Assembly: GCA_017527435.1 (NCBI GenBank)
Contig: JAFXQB010000007.1
Span: 36,161 to 100,160 of the forward strand
Reading direction: 5' to 3'
Length of the DNA stretch: 64,000 bases
Origin: Salinivirgaceae bacterium
Lineage (GTDB): Bacteria > Bacteroidota > Bacteroidia > Bacteroidales > SZUA-534
Shown here: positions 15,832 through 23,511 of the stretch, in pieces
Layout of the letters: every line of letters begins with the position of its first letter
Numbering within the stretch: the first letter of the stretch is position 1
Made by a program: the position numbers and the translations under genes
Notes under the pieces: model-generated
The model's input: only the letters and a program-made list of their open reading frames with translations
Told to the model about the DNA's origin: nothing
Database searches by the model: none

Positions 15832-16998
15832 TCAGGAAGAGGCATTATTTTCCAATCCAATGTAACAATCCATCAGCAGCTCAGCCTGTTTCTCTTCAGA
15901 AAATCTCTTCACGTATTCTTTGCTTTTGGCTATTGAATTTCTGCGGTAATCCTGATTCTCTGGTTTGTCAGTGGTACGTTCGATTGCCAGTGCCAAGGCA
16001 TTTCCATCGTCAGGATTAACATACTGACAGTCAGGACCGCCGGCTTCTTCAAGACACGAGCCTGTTGCGGCAATGACGGGCACACCGCAGTTTATGGCTT
16101 CAATTATTGGAATTCCGAACCCTTCGTACCTCGATGGATAAATGAAAACTTCGCTCAGGCGGTAAATCGGGGCCAGGTCTTCAAATGGGACTTTGTCGAG
16201 AATATGCAAAAGGCCGCTTACCCCCAAGTCATTGGCGGCTTTTTCAATTTTTGAAGTGTATTTTGTTCGTTTTCCGATGATTACCAGTGGCAGCTTCTCT
16301 GTCAGAATAGGCAGTGTCTTTACAATCAGCAGAGCGTTTTTCCTTTCCTCAATGCTGCCAACGTTCAGCAGAAAGCGGTCGGGCAGGTTGTATTTCCGCT
16401 TGACATTCTGCATGGTATCGCTGTCGGACTCCGACTTGAAAACCTTGTCGCAACCTTGATAGATGACTGATATTTTATCCGGTTCTATTCCGAAAAACTC
16501 CACAATGTCACGTTTTGTGCATTCGCTTACGGCGATAATTTGATCTGCGTTTTGGCACGATTTCCTGAATTTGTACGAGTATATCTTCCTATCCAGAAAC
16601 TTGTAATATTGGGGGAACCGTAAGAAAATCAGGTCGTGGATAGTTACAACACTCTTTGCCGGTGTCTTTTTAATTGTCAGTGGCAATTCGTTGCTAAGTC
16701 CGTGGTATATAATGTCTTGAAACGCGGAGATTTCGTTTCTTATTCCAAAAACACGCCATAGTGACGAGAATTTTTTCCAGAATCTCGAAGTCGGGGTAAC
16801 CACTTCTATATTCCGGTTCTCGCCAAGAATTGCCTGAAACTGCGGGTTTTTGCCATTCTTGGGCAGAAAGACAATATACCGGTTGTCGGGGAAAAATTTT
16901 GCCAACAAATTGATAATGTGTCGGCTGTAGTTGCCCAATCCGGTTTTGTTATTTGCAGCGCGTTTCCCGTCAAATGCTATTGTCAATGTCCGACTCAT
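15832..16998 (-). CDS. Glycosyltransferase family 4
   Basis: GT-B glycosyltransferase of 388 residues in the GT1/GT4 mannosyltransferase-like group. Visible: DGKRAANNKTGLGNYSRHI at the N-terminus, VVTIHDLIFLRFPQYY, the hinge LLNVGSIEERKN, and the nucleotide-sugar EX7E motif in RYEGFGIPIIEAINCGVPVI. Cytoplasmic, using an activated sugar to extend a lipid-linked or nucleotide-linked glycan. Its 5' end overlaps the 3' end of the licD-like gene by 29 bp, so the two are co-translated. About 100 bp separate it from the next gene. Confidence 0.87.
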   Translation of the reverse strand: MSRTLTIAFDGKRAANNKTGLGNYSRHIINLLAKFFPDNRYIVFLPKNGKNPQFQAILGENRNIEVVTPTSRFWKKFSSLWRVFGIRNEISAFQDIIYHGLSNELPLTIKKTPAKSVVTIHDLIFLRFPQYYKFLDRKIYSYKFRKSCQNADQIIAVSECTKRDIVEFFGIEPDKISVIYQGCDKVFKSESDSDTMQNVKRKYNLPDRFLLNVGSIEERKNALLIVKTLPILTEKLPLVIIGKRTKYTSKIEKAANDLGVSGLLHILDKVPFEDLAPIYRLSEVFIYPSRYEGFGIPIIEAINCGVPVIAATGSCLEEAGGPDCQYVNPDDGNALALAIERTTDKPENQDYRRNSIAKSKEYVKRFSEEKQAELLMDCYIGLENNASS

Positions 16999-17803
16999 TG
17001 AAATCTCTGTATGGTTTTTCGAGGTTGAGATAGTAGAAATTGTGTTGGTGCTGTTTGCTCAGCGGAGGAATTGTCATGTAGTCGTCGTACTTTATTGTCA
17101 GGTAGCTGTCGTATTTTTCCACTCCACAATATTCTTTCCCTTCGAACAAAGTCGGGGTTGGTTCGCCTACAATATCTTTTCTCACTACACCTTTCCAACC
17201 ATCATCGTGGTCAACCACAAGCTCGCATTTGTCGTAATCGTATGAAATCATCATTTTGCGCATCTTCATCTTTACCCACTGCTTTGAATAGGTTTTTTGG
17301 ATAAGCAGTGGCAGCCAAGACGATGGTCCGTGGCCATGTTTGTAAGGGTCACGGTTGATAAAGTAATTGATTTTCTTGTAGTAATGGTATCGGAAAAAGT
17401 GCCACCATTGGGCTATTTTGTTCGAAGATATGCCGTCGAGCGGGAATACATCCAAATATACGCCACCGATATATTTTAAGTGTATGCGCTCGAGAATGGT
17501 GGTTTGGCTATCTTGAACTTTGGCGAAGGGAAACGAATAGTTTTCGTCGTTTTCAGAGCAGATCAGCTCGTATTGTTTTGGTAGCCACTGGTTTGCGTTG
17601 GCGATGAATTTTTCGTAGTCGGGGCGGGGCATCATGATGTCAGCGTCGTCGTCCCAAGGAATAAACCCTTTGTGGCGTATTGCTCCAAGCATTGTTCCCG
17701 ATGCAAGGTAGTATTTAATGTTATTCTCCTTACAGGTTTTGTCAACAACATCGAGAATCTCGAGAATTTTCAATTGCAATGGGCGTATGTCGTATGTTGC
17801 CAT
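16970..17803 (-). CDS. LicD family phosphotransferase
   Basis: 277-residue LicD-type protein, a nucleotidyltransferase-fold family that transfers phosphocholine or other phospho-substituents onto cell-surface glycans. The signature is complete: LASGTMLGAIRHKGFIPWDDDADI, then MPRPDYEKF, at residues about 35-65, with the paired Asp residues that bind metal. It is the first gene of the minus-strand glycan cluster. No choline kinase or cytidylyltransferase genes (licA, licC) are near, so the transferred group may be another phospho-alcohol or phospho-sugar. The 278 bp upstream (17804-18081) hold its undetected promoter and the divergent promoter of the ABC operon. Confidence 0.87.
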   Translation of the reverse strand: MATYDIRPLQLKILEILDVVDKTCKENNIKYYLASGTMLGAIRHKGFIPWDDDADIMMPRPDYEKFIANANQWLPKQYELICSENDENYSFPFAKVQDSQTTILERIHLKYIGGVYLDVFPLDGISSNKIAQWWHFFRYHYYKKINYFINRDPYKHGHGPSSWLPLLIQKTYSKQWVKMKMRKMMISYDYDKCELVVDHDDGWKGVVRKDIVGEPTPTLFEGKEYCGVEKYDSYLTIKYDDYMTIPPLSKQHQHNFYYLNLEKPYRDFNESDIDNSI

Positions 17804-18008
17804 TTTATGCTTTTTTGTAAAATAATTATTTAAATATCCATGTTGGAAATCTTTTGTCCCGGATGGTTACGGCTTTGTTAATCACCTGCATGGATCGAAA
17901 ATTTCTGCGAAAGTACGCTTTTTATTTAGATAGTGCGTCTTTCGTGCCTTGCTTCCACGCTTTTTTCCCTTTGCCGATAATTTTTTTTGAAAAAAATCGT
18001 CCCACCTA

Positions 18009-18038
18009 TTGCTAATTAAAAAAAGTGTCGTATGTTTG
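18009..18038 (+). promoter_or_regulatory. Promoter of the ABC-2 operon
   Basis: TTG at 18009-18011, a 19-nt spacer, and the -7 box TATGTTTG at 18031-18038 match the Bacteroidota consensus. Transcription should start close to 18045. Confidence 0.7.
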
Positions 18039-18039
18039 C

Positions 18040-18063
18040 AGTGTACTAATCAACTAATACACT
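18040..18063. promoter_or_regulatory. Possible YtrA/GntR operator at the transcription start
   Basis: An imperfect 24-bp palindrome with perfect 6-bp ends (AGTGTA at 18040-18045, TACACT at 18058-18063) lies right after the -7 box. A YtrA-type GntR regulator is encoded at the far end of this gene group. The sequence also resembles the 7-bp words common between genes here, so the symmetry may be accidental. Confidence 0.4.
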
Positions 18064-18081
18064 AATAAACGAAATAAGAAA

Positions 18082-18921
18082 ATGGTAACAATTAGCAATT
18101 TACAGTTCAGTTACGGAAGCCACGAAGTGTTCAGCAACCTGAATCTGACTTTCGACGAAGGAAAAATCTACGGTCTGCTGGGCCTGAACGGCGCTGGAAA
18201 ATCGACGCTGCTCTACCTGATGAGCGGACTGTTGTTTGCGAAAAACGGCACGGTTGAATTCAACGGGCACAATATGAGCCGTCGCTCGCCCGATGCACTG
18301 GCCAACCTTTTCATTGTGCCCGAAGAGTTCGACTTGCCTGCAATGACGTTTGAGCGCTACGTTCTGCTCAACGCACCTTTCTATCCCAATTTCAGCCGCG
18401 AGACGCTCGACCGCTGCCTGGCTGGTTTCGGCATGACCGCCGATATGAACCTTGCCCGCCTGTCGATGGGGCAGAAGAAGAAGGCTTTCGTCTGCTTTGC
18501 GCTGGCCACAAACACAAGTCTGCTGCTGATGGACGAGCCGACTAACGGTCTCGACATTCCGTCGAAAAGCCAATTCCGCAAGGTTGTGGCCGAGTGCATG
18601 ACCGACAACCGCACCATTATAATATCGACTCACCAAGTGCGCGACGTTGAGAATCTGATTGACAACGTCACCATTATGGGCAGCCGACAACTGCTCTTCG
18701 ATATGCCCGTGGCGCAGATTTGCGACCATTTGACCTTTGTCGACTGCAAGTTGGGGCAGGAGCCCGAAGGCGCCATTTACAGCCAACCGTCGGCATTGGG
18801 AAGCGCCGTGGTGTGCGGCCGCAAGGCTGGCGACGACGAGACGACGCTCGACATTGAACTGCTCTTCAACGCCGTTCTGGCCAACGCCGAAAGTGTGAAT
18901 CAGGCTTTTGCCGCAAAATAA
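18082..18921 (+). CDS. ABC transporter ATP-binding protein (ABC-2 type)
   Basis: 279-residue ATPase of a YtrB-like drug/peptide-type exporter. Walker A GLNGAGKST at residues 34-42, signature LSMGQKKK, Walker B LLLMDEPTNGLD, and the H-loop in STHQVRD. Q-loop residues are replaced around VPEEFDLPAMTF, as in this subfamily. The last 75 residues are a variable tail. The next two genes encode its membrane partners: the first starts on the base after this stop, so translation is probably coupled. The gene follows a strong promoter with a possible GntR operator. The exported substrate is unknown; relatives respond to cell-wall stress. Confidence 0.87.
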   Translation: MVTISNLQFSYGSHEVFSNLNLTFDEGKIYGLLGLNGAGKSTLLYLMSGLLFAKNGTVEFNGHNMSRRSPDALANLFIVPEEFDLPAMTFERYVLLNAPFYPNFSRETLDRCLAGFGMTADMNLARLSMGQKKKAFVCFALATNTSLLLMDEPTNGLDIPSKSQFRKVVAECMTDNRTIIISTHQVRDVENLIDNVTIMGSRQLLFDMPVAQICDHLTFVDCKLGQEPEGAIYSQPSALGSAVVCGRKAGDDETTLDIELLFNAVLANAESVNQAFAAK

Positions 18922-19677
18922 ATGGGGGATACTGTTATGAATAACTGGTTTAATATCAAACGGTTCTGGCTTGTGCTGCGGCACGAGTTCGCCGAAGCGT
19001 GGCCCGAACTTGCCATTTTTGCGGCAGTGTTTATGGTAATTATGTGTTGGCCTGTTGTCTTTTTTAAAGGTGACGCTGGACAAACGCAGGTTATTCTCGG
19101 TGTGGCTGGATACGGGGTTATATGTATAGGTGTCGTATTGTACTACTGGATTTTGGCTTCGCGTGTGTTTGCCAATATTCAGCGCCCCGAGCGAAAGATT
19201 GGCTACCTGACGCTGCCTGCTTCGAACGCCGAGAAATTCTACTCCCGCCTGCTACTTTATTGGATATTGCCTTTAGCCTTTGGCTTTATACCCTATCCGC
19301 ACACTGGTGCTGCAATTAACAATGCTTGGATGTATTTTTTCATTGCGGTAATCTTGGGCGTGCAATCGAGTCTGGCCGTGCTGTTCGGCACCATTTTCCG
19401 CAAGGGCGGGCTGCTGGTGCTCATTTTGGCCGAAGTTGTCCTGACGGTGGCTTTGGTGGCCTATTTTTCGACCAATCCGCAGGCGGTAAAAAATCTGGAT
19501 TTGGCGTTTGTGGCGCAAATTGCTGATTATGTGGGTGTAATGGAACCCGATAGGGGCCGTGCGGCCAAACTGGCCTTTGGAATTGCGGCCGTGCCAACGG
19601 TGTTTAATATCGGTCTGGCGCGGATAATCTTCTCGCGCAAGCGCTTGCGCCGTCCGCTGGTTTATGTTGAACAATAA
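18922..19677 (+). CDS. ABC-2 type membrane protein (first)
   Basis: 251-residue protein with six predicted membrane helices (for example LAIFAAVFMVIMCWPVVFF, VIFILGVQSSLAVLFG-like and LLVLILAEVVLTVALVAYF) and the cytoplasmic stretch RPERKIGYLTLPASNAEKFYSRLLLYW. That 'TLPAS-EK' segment is the coupling motif also seen in the following gene and in YtrC/YtrD-like permeases. The first ATG abuts the ATPase stop; a second in-frame ATG five codons on is also possible. It forms an exporter with the preceding ATPase and perhaps the next membrane protein. Confidence 0.75.
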   Translation: MGDTVMNNWFNIKRFWLVLRHEFAEAWPELAIFAAVFMVIMCWPVVFFKGDAGQTQVILGVAGYGVICIGVVLYYWILASRVFANIQRPERKIGYLTLPASNAEKFYSRLLLYWILPLAFGFIPYPHTGAAINNAWMYFFIAVILGVQSSLAVLFGTIFRKGGLLVLILAEVVLTVALVAYFSTNPQAVKNLDLAFVAQIADYVGVMEPDRGRAAKLAFGIAAVPTVFNIGLARIIFSRKRLRRPLVYVEQ

Positions 19678-19691
19678 AAGATGAAATAGAT

Positions 19692-20369
19692 ATGAAACAG
19701 TTTGATTTTAAACGATTTGCAATGGTGCTGTGGCGCGAGTTGTCGGGCGCGTGGAAAATACTTGCAGCATACGCCGTAATCTGCCTTTTGCTGCTGATTT
19801 ACAGCAATACAAGCAGCCGAATATTCGGCTCGACTCTGCGCGAAAACATGTTCTACACCGTAACTGTTGCAGGCGCCATTGTGCTGGCGTCGCGCCTGCT
19901 GTCGAACATTTGGACACGCCGCCGCTGCATTTCAACCTTGTCGCTTCCCGCCGCTGCCGCCGAGACCTTTGCGGCACGCTATCTGCTCTGGTTGGTCATT
20001 CCCGTGTGGTTTGCGGTGAGTATGCTGATGGTCAACGAATGGCTCGATTTAATCAGTCTGAAAGAGTTATACAACTATCGCCCGATTGCCGATTTCTGGC
20101 GCGCCTGGGGACCGACCTGCCTGTTTGTGGTGGTCTGCACGCACGCGGCAATGCTGGGCGGCGCCTTCTTCAACCGATTGACACTGGTGAAAACCGCCGC
20201 CATATTCATTGGGCTGATGGCCGTTGTGGTGCCGGTTTTGACAAAATATCCAAACCAAGGCACCCTTACGGCTGTGCTCTGGACGGCGACAGTGATAATG
20301 GTGGTTGGCGGTACGGCGCTGGCTTTCTGGCGCTTCAGCCGCCGAACGGTGGAGGGATACAAACGGTGA
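19692..20369 (+). CDS. ABC-2 type membrane protein (second)
   Basis: 225-residue polytopic membrane protein with about six helices and the segment RRRCISTLSLPAAAAETFAARYLLWL, parallel to the TLPAS stretch of the preceding protein. The two are therefore distant homologues and probably form a heteromeric permease with the ATPase at 18082. The spacing is 14 bp. After it the operon may continue through a 144-bp gap into the TlpA-like gene; no terminator is evident there. A truncated-looking GTAGAGACGCATTATG lies just after the stop. Confidence 0.7.
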   Translation: MKQFDFKRFAMVLWRELSGAWKILAAYAVICLLLLIYSNTSSRIFGSTLRENMFYTVTVAGAIVLASRLLSNIWTRRRCISTLSLPAAAAETFAARYLLWLVIPVWFAVSMLMVNEWLDLISLKELYNYRPIADFWRAWGPTCLFVVVCTHAAMLGGAFFNRLTLVKTAAIFIGLMAVVVPVLTKYPNQGTLTAVLWTATVIMVVGGTALAFWRFSRRTVEGYKR

Positions 20370-20513
20370 TGAAAACAGAGTAGAGACGCATTATGGAGAA
20401 CCGACAAAACACAAAGTAATTGGAAGTCAGAATATTCCATTGGTATAATTGAATGTAAATTTTCAAATAATTCTGTAATAACTAACAAATACTAACTTTT
20501 AAATCACTTAAAA

Positions 20514-22676
20514 ATGAGACACTTTCTTTTAACAATAACAACTTTGTTCGTGCTGCCGCTCACAATCTTAGCACAGCGAACAATAGAGAATCCCGTAGTC
20601 GGCGCCCGCAGCATGGGTACTTGCACAGGATTGTTTATCGAAAAAATTGAGCTGACCCCCGATGCCACCAAACTTTTTCTGATTTATTACCATGGCATGA
20701 AGAATAATCCGTTCCTTTATGGATCGGGCACAACGCTACGTTCGGGCAGCAAGATGTGGAAACTGATTAAAACTGAAGGGATTAAACCCGACAAATGGAT
20801 TTATCCGAAGAACGATGGCAAGTTTATTACTCGCTTTGTAATGAATTTCGAACCCATCGACAATTCGGTTGAAACAATCGATTTTATGGAATCTGACGAC
20901 ATAAATTCGTTCATTCTTTACGACATCGCCCTAACCGACAAAGCCGCTCAAGAAATTAAAAACAAAATTACCGTCCCCGACGAGGTTAGAAACTACGCAC
21001 AAAACATTAAGGACAACGGCCAGAGCCTTAAGCCGAACGAGTTCACGATGGACTCGGCCACCATTAAAGGCACAATCTACGCGTTCGACAGGAGAACTTT
21101 TGGTGACAAGATGAGCGCAGAAGTAACAATATACATATTCAATCCGTTTGTTGCCGACCAGTTGTCGTATTCGGCACCAATCAAACCCGACAATACTTAC
21201 GAGGTTAAGGTACCGATGACTACTAAAAATCAAATTGCATATATGTCAATAAACCCAATTGTCAGCAACGATGTTCTGCTCACCGCAGGAAAAACCGTGG
21301 TGGTGGATTACGATTTCTACGAAGTTTACAAACCTTGGGAATTACCCGACCGCCGTCTGAATCCTTATTTCTCGGGCGAGAATGTCGACCTAAACTATGC
21401 ACTGACAAAGAATGTAATTCGCGGTTTTTCCGAGTCAATTGACAGAAATAATAGCATAGCGGGTTTCTCGATGGCCGAGTATAAAGATTATGTTTTAAAA
21501 AAATATGATACTTCTCGAAAAAATATTGATACTCTGAATGTTACAGGGCGTGGAAAAGAACTGCTGAACATTGAATTGAAATCGCAAGCAGCTTACTATT
21601 TATCGATGGGAGCGAGTTTTATCGAATTGGCAAACAGCCGTTCCAACGGCAACAAAGAACCAAATCCGGAATTCAAACGGCCCGAGATGGATAAAGACTA
21701 TTTGGATTACCCCAAAATACTTGGTCTCGACGATATTATGATGTTCTACGCAAGTTGGTGTAGTTACAATGTCACAGGGTGGAGATCTTGCGCCCACCGT
21801 GTTTTCGGCAAGAATTTTTCATGGGAAGAATATAAAAACCTAATGAATCTGACGTGGAAAGAATTGGACTCTTACATCGATATTCCTGAAAACGAAAAGC
21901 CTGTTTATGCGTCGCTTGTGGAAAAAATGGAGAAAGCCGACACCACGCGCACCGAAGACGAAAAGAATTTTTATGCCAAATATTGGCCGATTGTCGGTAA
22001 ACGCTTGACGGATATCCAAAATGGAACCGAAGAAACGAATGATTGTATGAACGAAGTTTTCGGCACAGGTGAAAGTTATTTCAAAGATTTCATAAAACTT
22101 CAAGAGTATTGCAACCGGCTTGGCCAGCAAATGGTTGTGCCCGATTCACTTGTGGCTGAAATAGAGAAGATGCGTTTCCCGTTCTATGCCGAGTATGTGA
22201 AGGTACAAAATGCCGCCGTCACTGCCAAAATTGAAGCCGAAAAAGCCCGCGGCGGCTATTTCACTCACCAGGCAGGCGAGAGCGAAGGCGATGCACTGTT
22301 TGTTGATTTAATTAAGGATTTCAATGGCAAGGTCGTGTTAATCGATTTTTGGAACACTTGGTGCGCTCCTTGCCGTCAAGCCATGAAACAAATGGAGCCA
22401 ATGGAGAAGGAGTTCGAAGGCAAGGATGTTGTGTTCCTGTATCTTGCCGATGAGTCGTCGCCGCAGGATGAATACGACGCCATGATTGTTTCGATAAAAG
22501 GCCATCACTACCGCTTGACGGAGAAACAATCGTCGTCGCTGAAAAAGAAATGGAATTTCACAGGAATCCCGTCGTATGTTATTGTTGGCCGCGACGGAAT
22601 GGTGAAAGATTTCCATACAGCCTTCCACGGCGTGGATTATTACAAGGCGAAACTTAATGAGGAGTTGGGAAAGTAG
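20514..22676 (+). CDS. TlpA-like thioredoxin-domain secreted protein
   Basis: 720-residue exported protein with signal peptide MRHFLLTITTLFVLPLTILA and Gln after the likely cleavage site. The N-terminal 580 residues have no recognisable enzyme motif; they include a beta-rich region and a helical middle. The C-terminal 140 residues form a thioredoxin fold: KVVLIDFWNTWCAPCRQAMKQ with the redox pair CAPC near residue 617, and the cis-Pro segment FTGIPSYVIVGRDG. Predicted to reduce or rearrange disulfides, or to use them in signalling, in the periplasm. Similar multi-domain thioredoxin proteins are numerous in Bacteroidota. It lies between the ABC-2 genes and their probable GntR regulator, so it may belong to the same envelope-stress response. 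Confidence 0.8.
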   Translation: MRHFLLTITTLFVLPLTILAQRTIENPVVGARSMGTCTGLFIEKIELTPDATKLFLIYYHGMKNNPFLYGSGTTLRSGSKMWKLIKTEGIKPDKWIYPKNDGKFITRFVMNFEPIDNSVETIDFMESDDINSFILYDIALTDKAAQEIKNKITVPDEVRNYAQNIKDNGQSLKPNEFTMDSATIKGTIYAFDRRTFGDKMSAEVTIYIFNPFVADQLSYSAPIKPDNTYEVKVPMTTKNQIAYMSINPIVSNDVLLTAGKTVVVDYDFYEVYKPWELPDRRLNPYFSGENVDLNYALTKNVIRGFSESIDRNNSIAGFSMAEYKDYVLKKYDTSRKNIDTLNVTGRGKELLNIELKSQAAYYLSMGASFIELANSRSNGNKEPNPEFKRPEMDKDYLDYPKILGLDDIMMFYASWCSYNVTGWRSCAHRVFGKNFSWEEYKNLMNLTWKELDSYIDIPENEKPVYASLVEKMEKADTTRTEDEKNFYAKYWPIVGKRLTDIQNGTEETNDCMNEVFGTGESYFKDFIKLQEYCNRLGQQMVVPDSLVAEIEKMRFPFYAEYVKVQNAAVTAKIEAEKARGGYFTHQAGESEGDALFVDLIKDFNGKVVLIDFWNTWCAPCRQAMKQMEPMEKEFEGKDVVFLYLADESSPQDEYDAMIVSIKGHHYRLTEKQSSSLKKKWNFTGIPSYVIVGRDGMVKDFHTAFHGVDYYKAKLNEELGK

Positions 22677-22751
22677 AAACTTCTAAACAGCGAAACACTA
22701 ACCTTTCACCTAGTCACTAATCAAACAGCTGATCGATAAAATATTGGAATT

Positions 22752-23117
22752 ATGGAATTTAAAGAAAGCAAACCGATATATATGCAGATTGTGGACCGTA
22801 TCTGCAACGAGATTCTGGCCGGCACCTACGACGAAGGCGGGCGCATTCCGTCGGTGCGCGAGTATGCGGCCATTGTCGAAGTGAACGCCAACACGGTGGT
22901 GCGCTCGTTCGATTTCCTGCAATCGGCCGACATAATCTTCAATCGCCGTGGCATTGGCTATTTCGTGTCCGACGGCGCCAAACAGCAGATTATGGCCATG
23001 CGCCGCAATGTGTTTATGAACGAGCAACTGCCCGATTTCTTCAACGAGATTGACGTGCTCGGAATCACCATTGACGAAGTGGCCGATTTATATCGAAAAC
23101 GGGGAAATGATAATTAA
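22752..23117 (+). CDS. GntR family regulator, YtrA subfamily
   Basis: 121-residue repressor-type protein. The N-terminal winged helix matches GntR: KPIYMQIVDRICNEILAGTYDEGGRIPSVREYAAIVEVNANTV, with the helix-turn-helix at about residues 32-55 and the second-wing IIFNRRGIGYFV. The short C-terminal segment of about 45 residues, without a large effector domain, places it in the YtrA group, whose members usually control neighbouring ABC exporters. The exporter genes at 18082-20369 are the obvious target. Between the preceding stop and this gene lie words of the intergenic repeat family (TCTAAACAGCGAA at 22682-22694, also found at 34477). Confidence 0.85.
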   Translation: MEFKESKPIYMQIVDRICNEILAGTYDEGGRIPSVREYAAIVEVNANTVVRSFDFLQSADIIFNRRGIGYFVSDGAKQQIMAMRRNVFMNEQLPDFFNEIDVLGITIDEVADLYRKRGNDN

Positions 23118-23307
23118 CAATCACGGCATACGACAATAGGCATTAGCAAAGGCATACAGACTGCCCAAACAACTAACACTAACAACAATAACCATAAAGG
23201 TCGGCAAGCGGCCGACCGCCCAAAGCCGGCTAATGTCTAAAGTCAAGTGCCTGAAAATGAATCAACATAATGTTTATAGTCGCAACAAAAACAATGTTTG
23301 ATTAACG
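23118..23307 (+). other. Untranslated stretch after gntR with a strong hairpin
   Basis: No gene is visible. A perfect 7-bp stem GGTCGGC (23199-23205) / GCCGACC (23211-23217) with a 5-nt loop is followed by a second GC-rich segment, then the terminator at 23308. It may be only the gntR 3' untranslated region, or a small RNA released from it. Confidence 0.4.
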
Positions 23308-23343
23308 AAAGGCCGCTGCTGCTCAGCGGTGGCGGCCTTTTAA
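23308..23343 (+). terminator. Intrinsic terminator
   Basis: A 9-bp stem AAAGGCCGC (23308-23316) / GCGGCCTTT (23332-23340) ends in T residues. It closes the gntR transcript and separates it from the lipoprotein genes. Confidence 0.7.
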
Positions 23344-23384
23344 ATGTGAATCGATTAGACAATTAACAATTAACAATGATGAAA

Positions 23385-23509
23385 GTTGAGAAGGTTGAGA
23401 AAGTTGAGAAGGTTGAGAAAGTTGAGAAAGTTGAGAAAGTTGAGAAGGTTGAGTCTAAACTTCTACCCCCCAAAACTTCTAAACATTAATCATTAAACAC
23501 TAAACACTA
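23385..23509. repeat. 9-bp then 7-bp tandem repeats before a lipoprotein gene
   Basis: Seven full copies of GTTGAGAA(G/A) occupy 23385-23447, plus a partial copy to 23453. Eight 7-bp words then follow without a break (TCTAAAC ... AACATTA, ATCATTA, AACACTA, AACACTA) up to 23509, two bases before the ATG at 23512. Both the promoter and the ribosome-binding region of the next gene lie in or next to repeats. Confidence 0.85.
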
Positions 23510-23511
23510 AT

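Noticed and set aside
18100..19083. 327-codon minus-strand frame across the ABC ATPase gene
   Set aside because: It runs through the Walker motifs of the true gene in antisense, crosses a gene junction, and is low in recognisable structure.
20384..20398. Second copy of the GACGCGATTAATCGCGTC palindrome (GTAGAGACGCATTATG)
   Set aside because: Only one arm resembles it and there is no inverted partner, so at best a decayed half-site.
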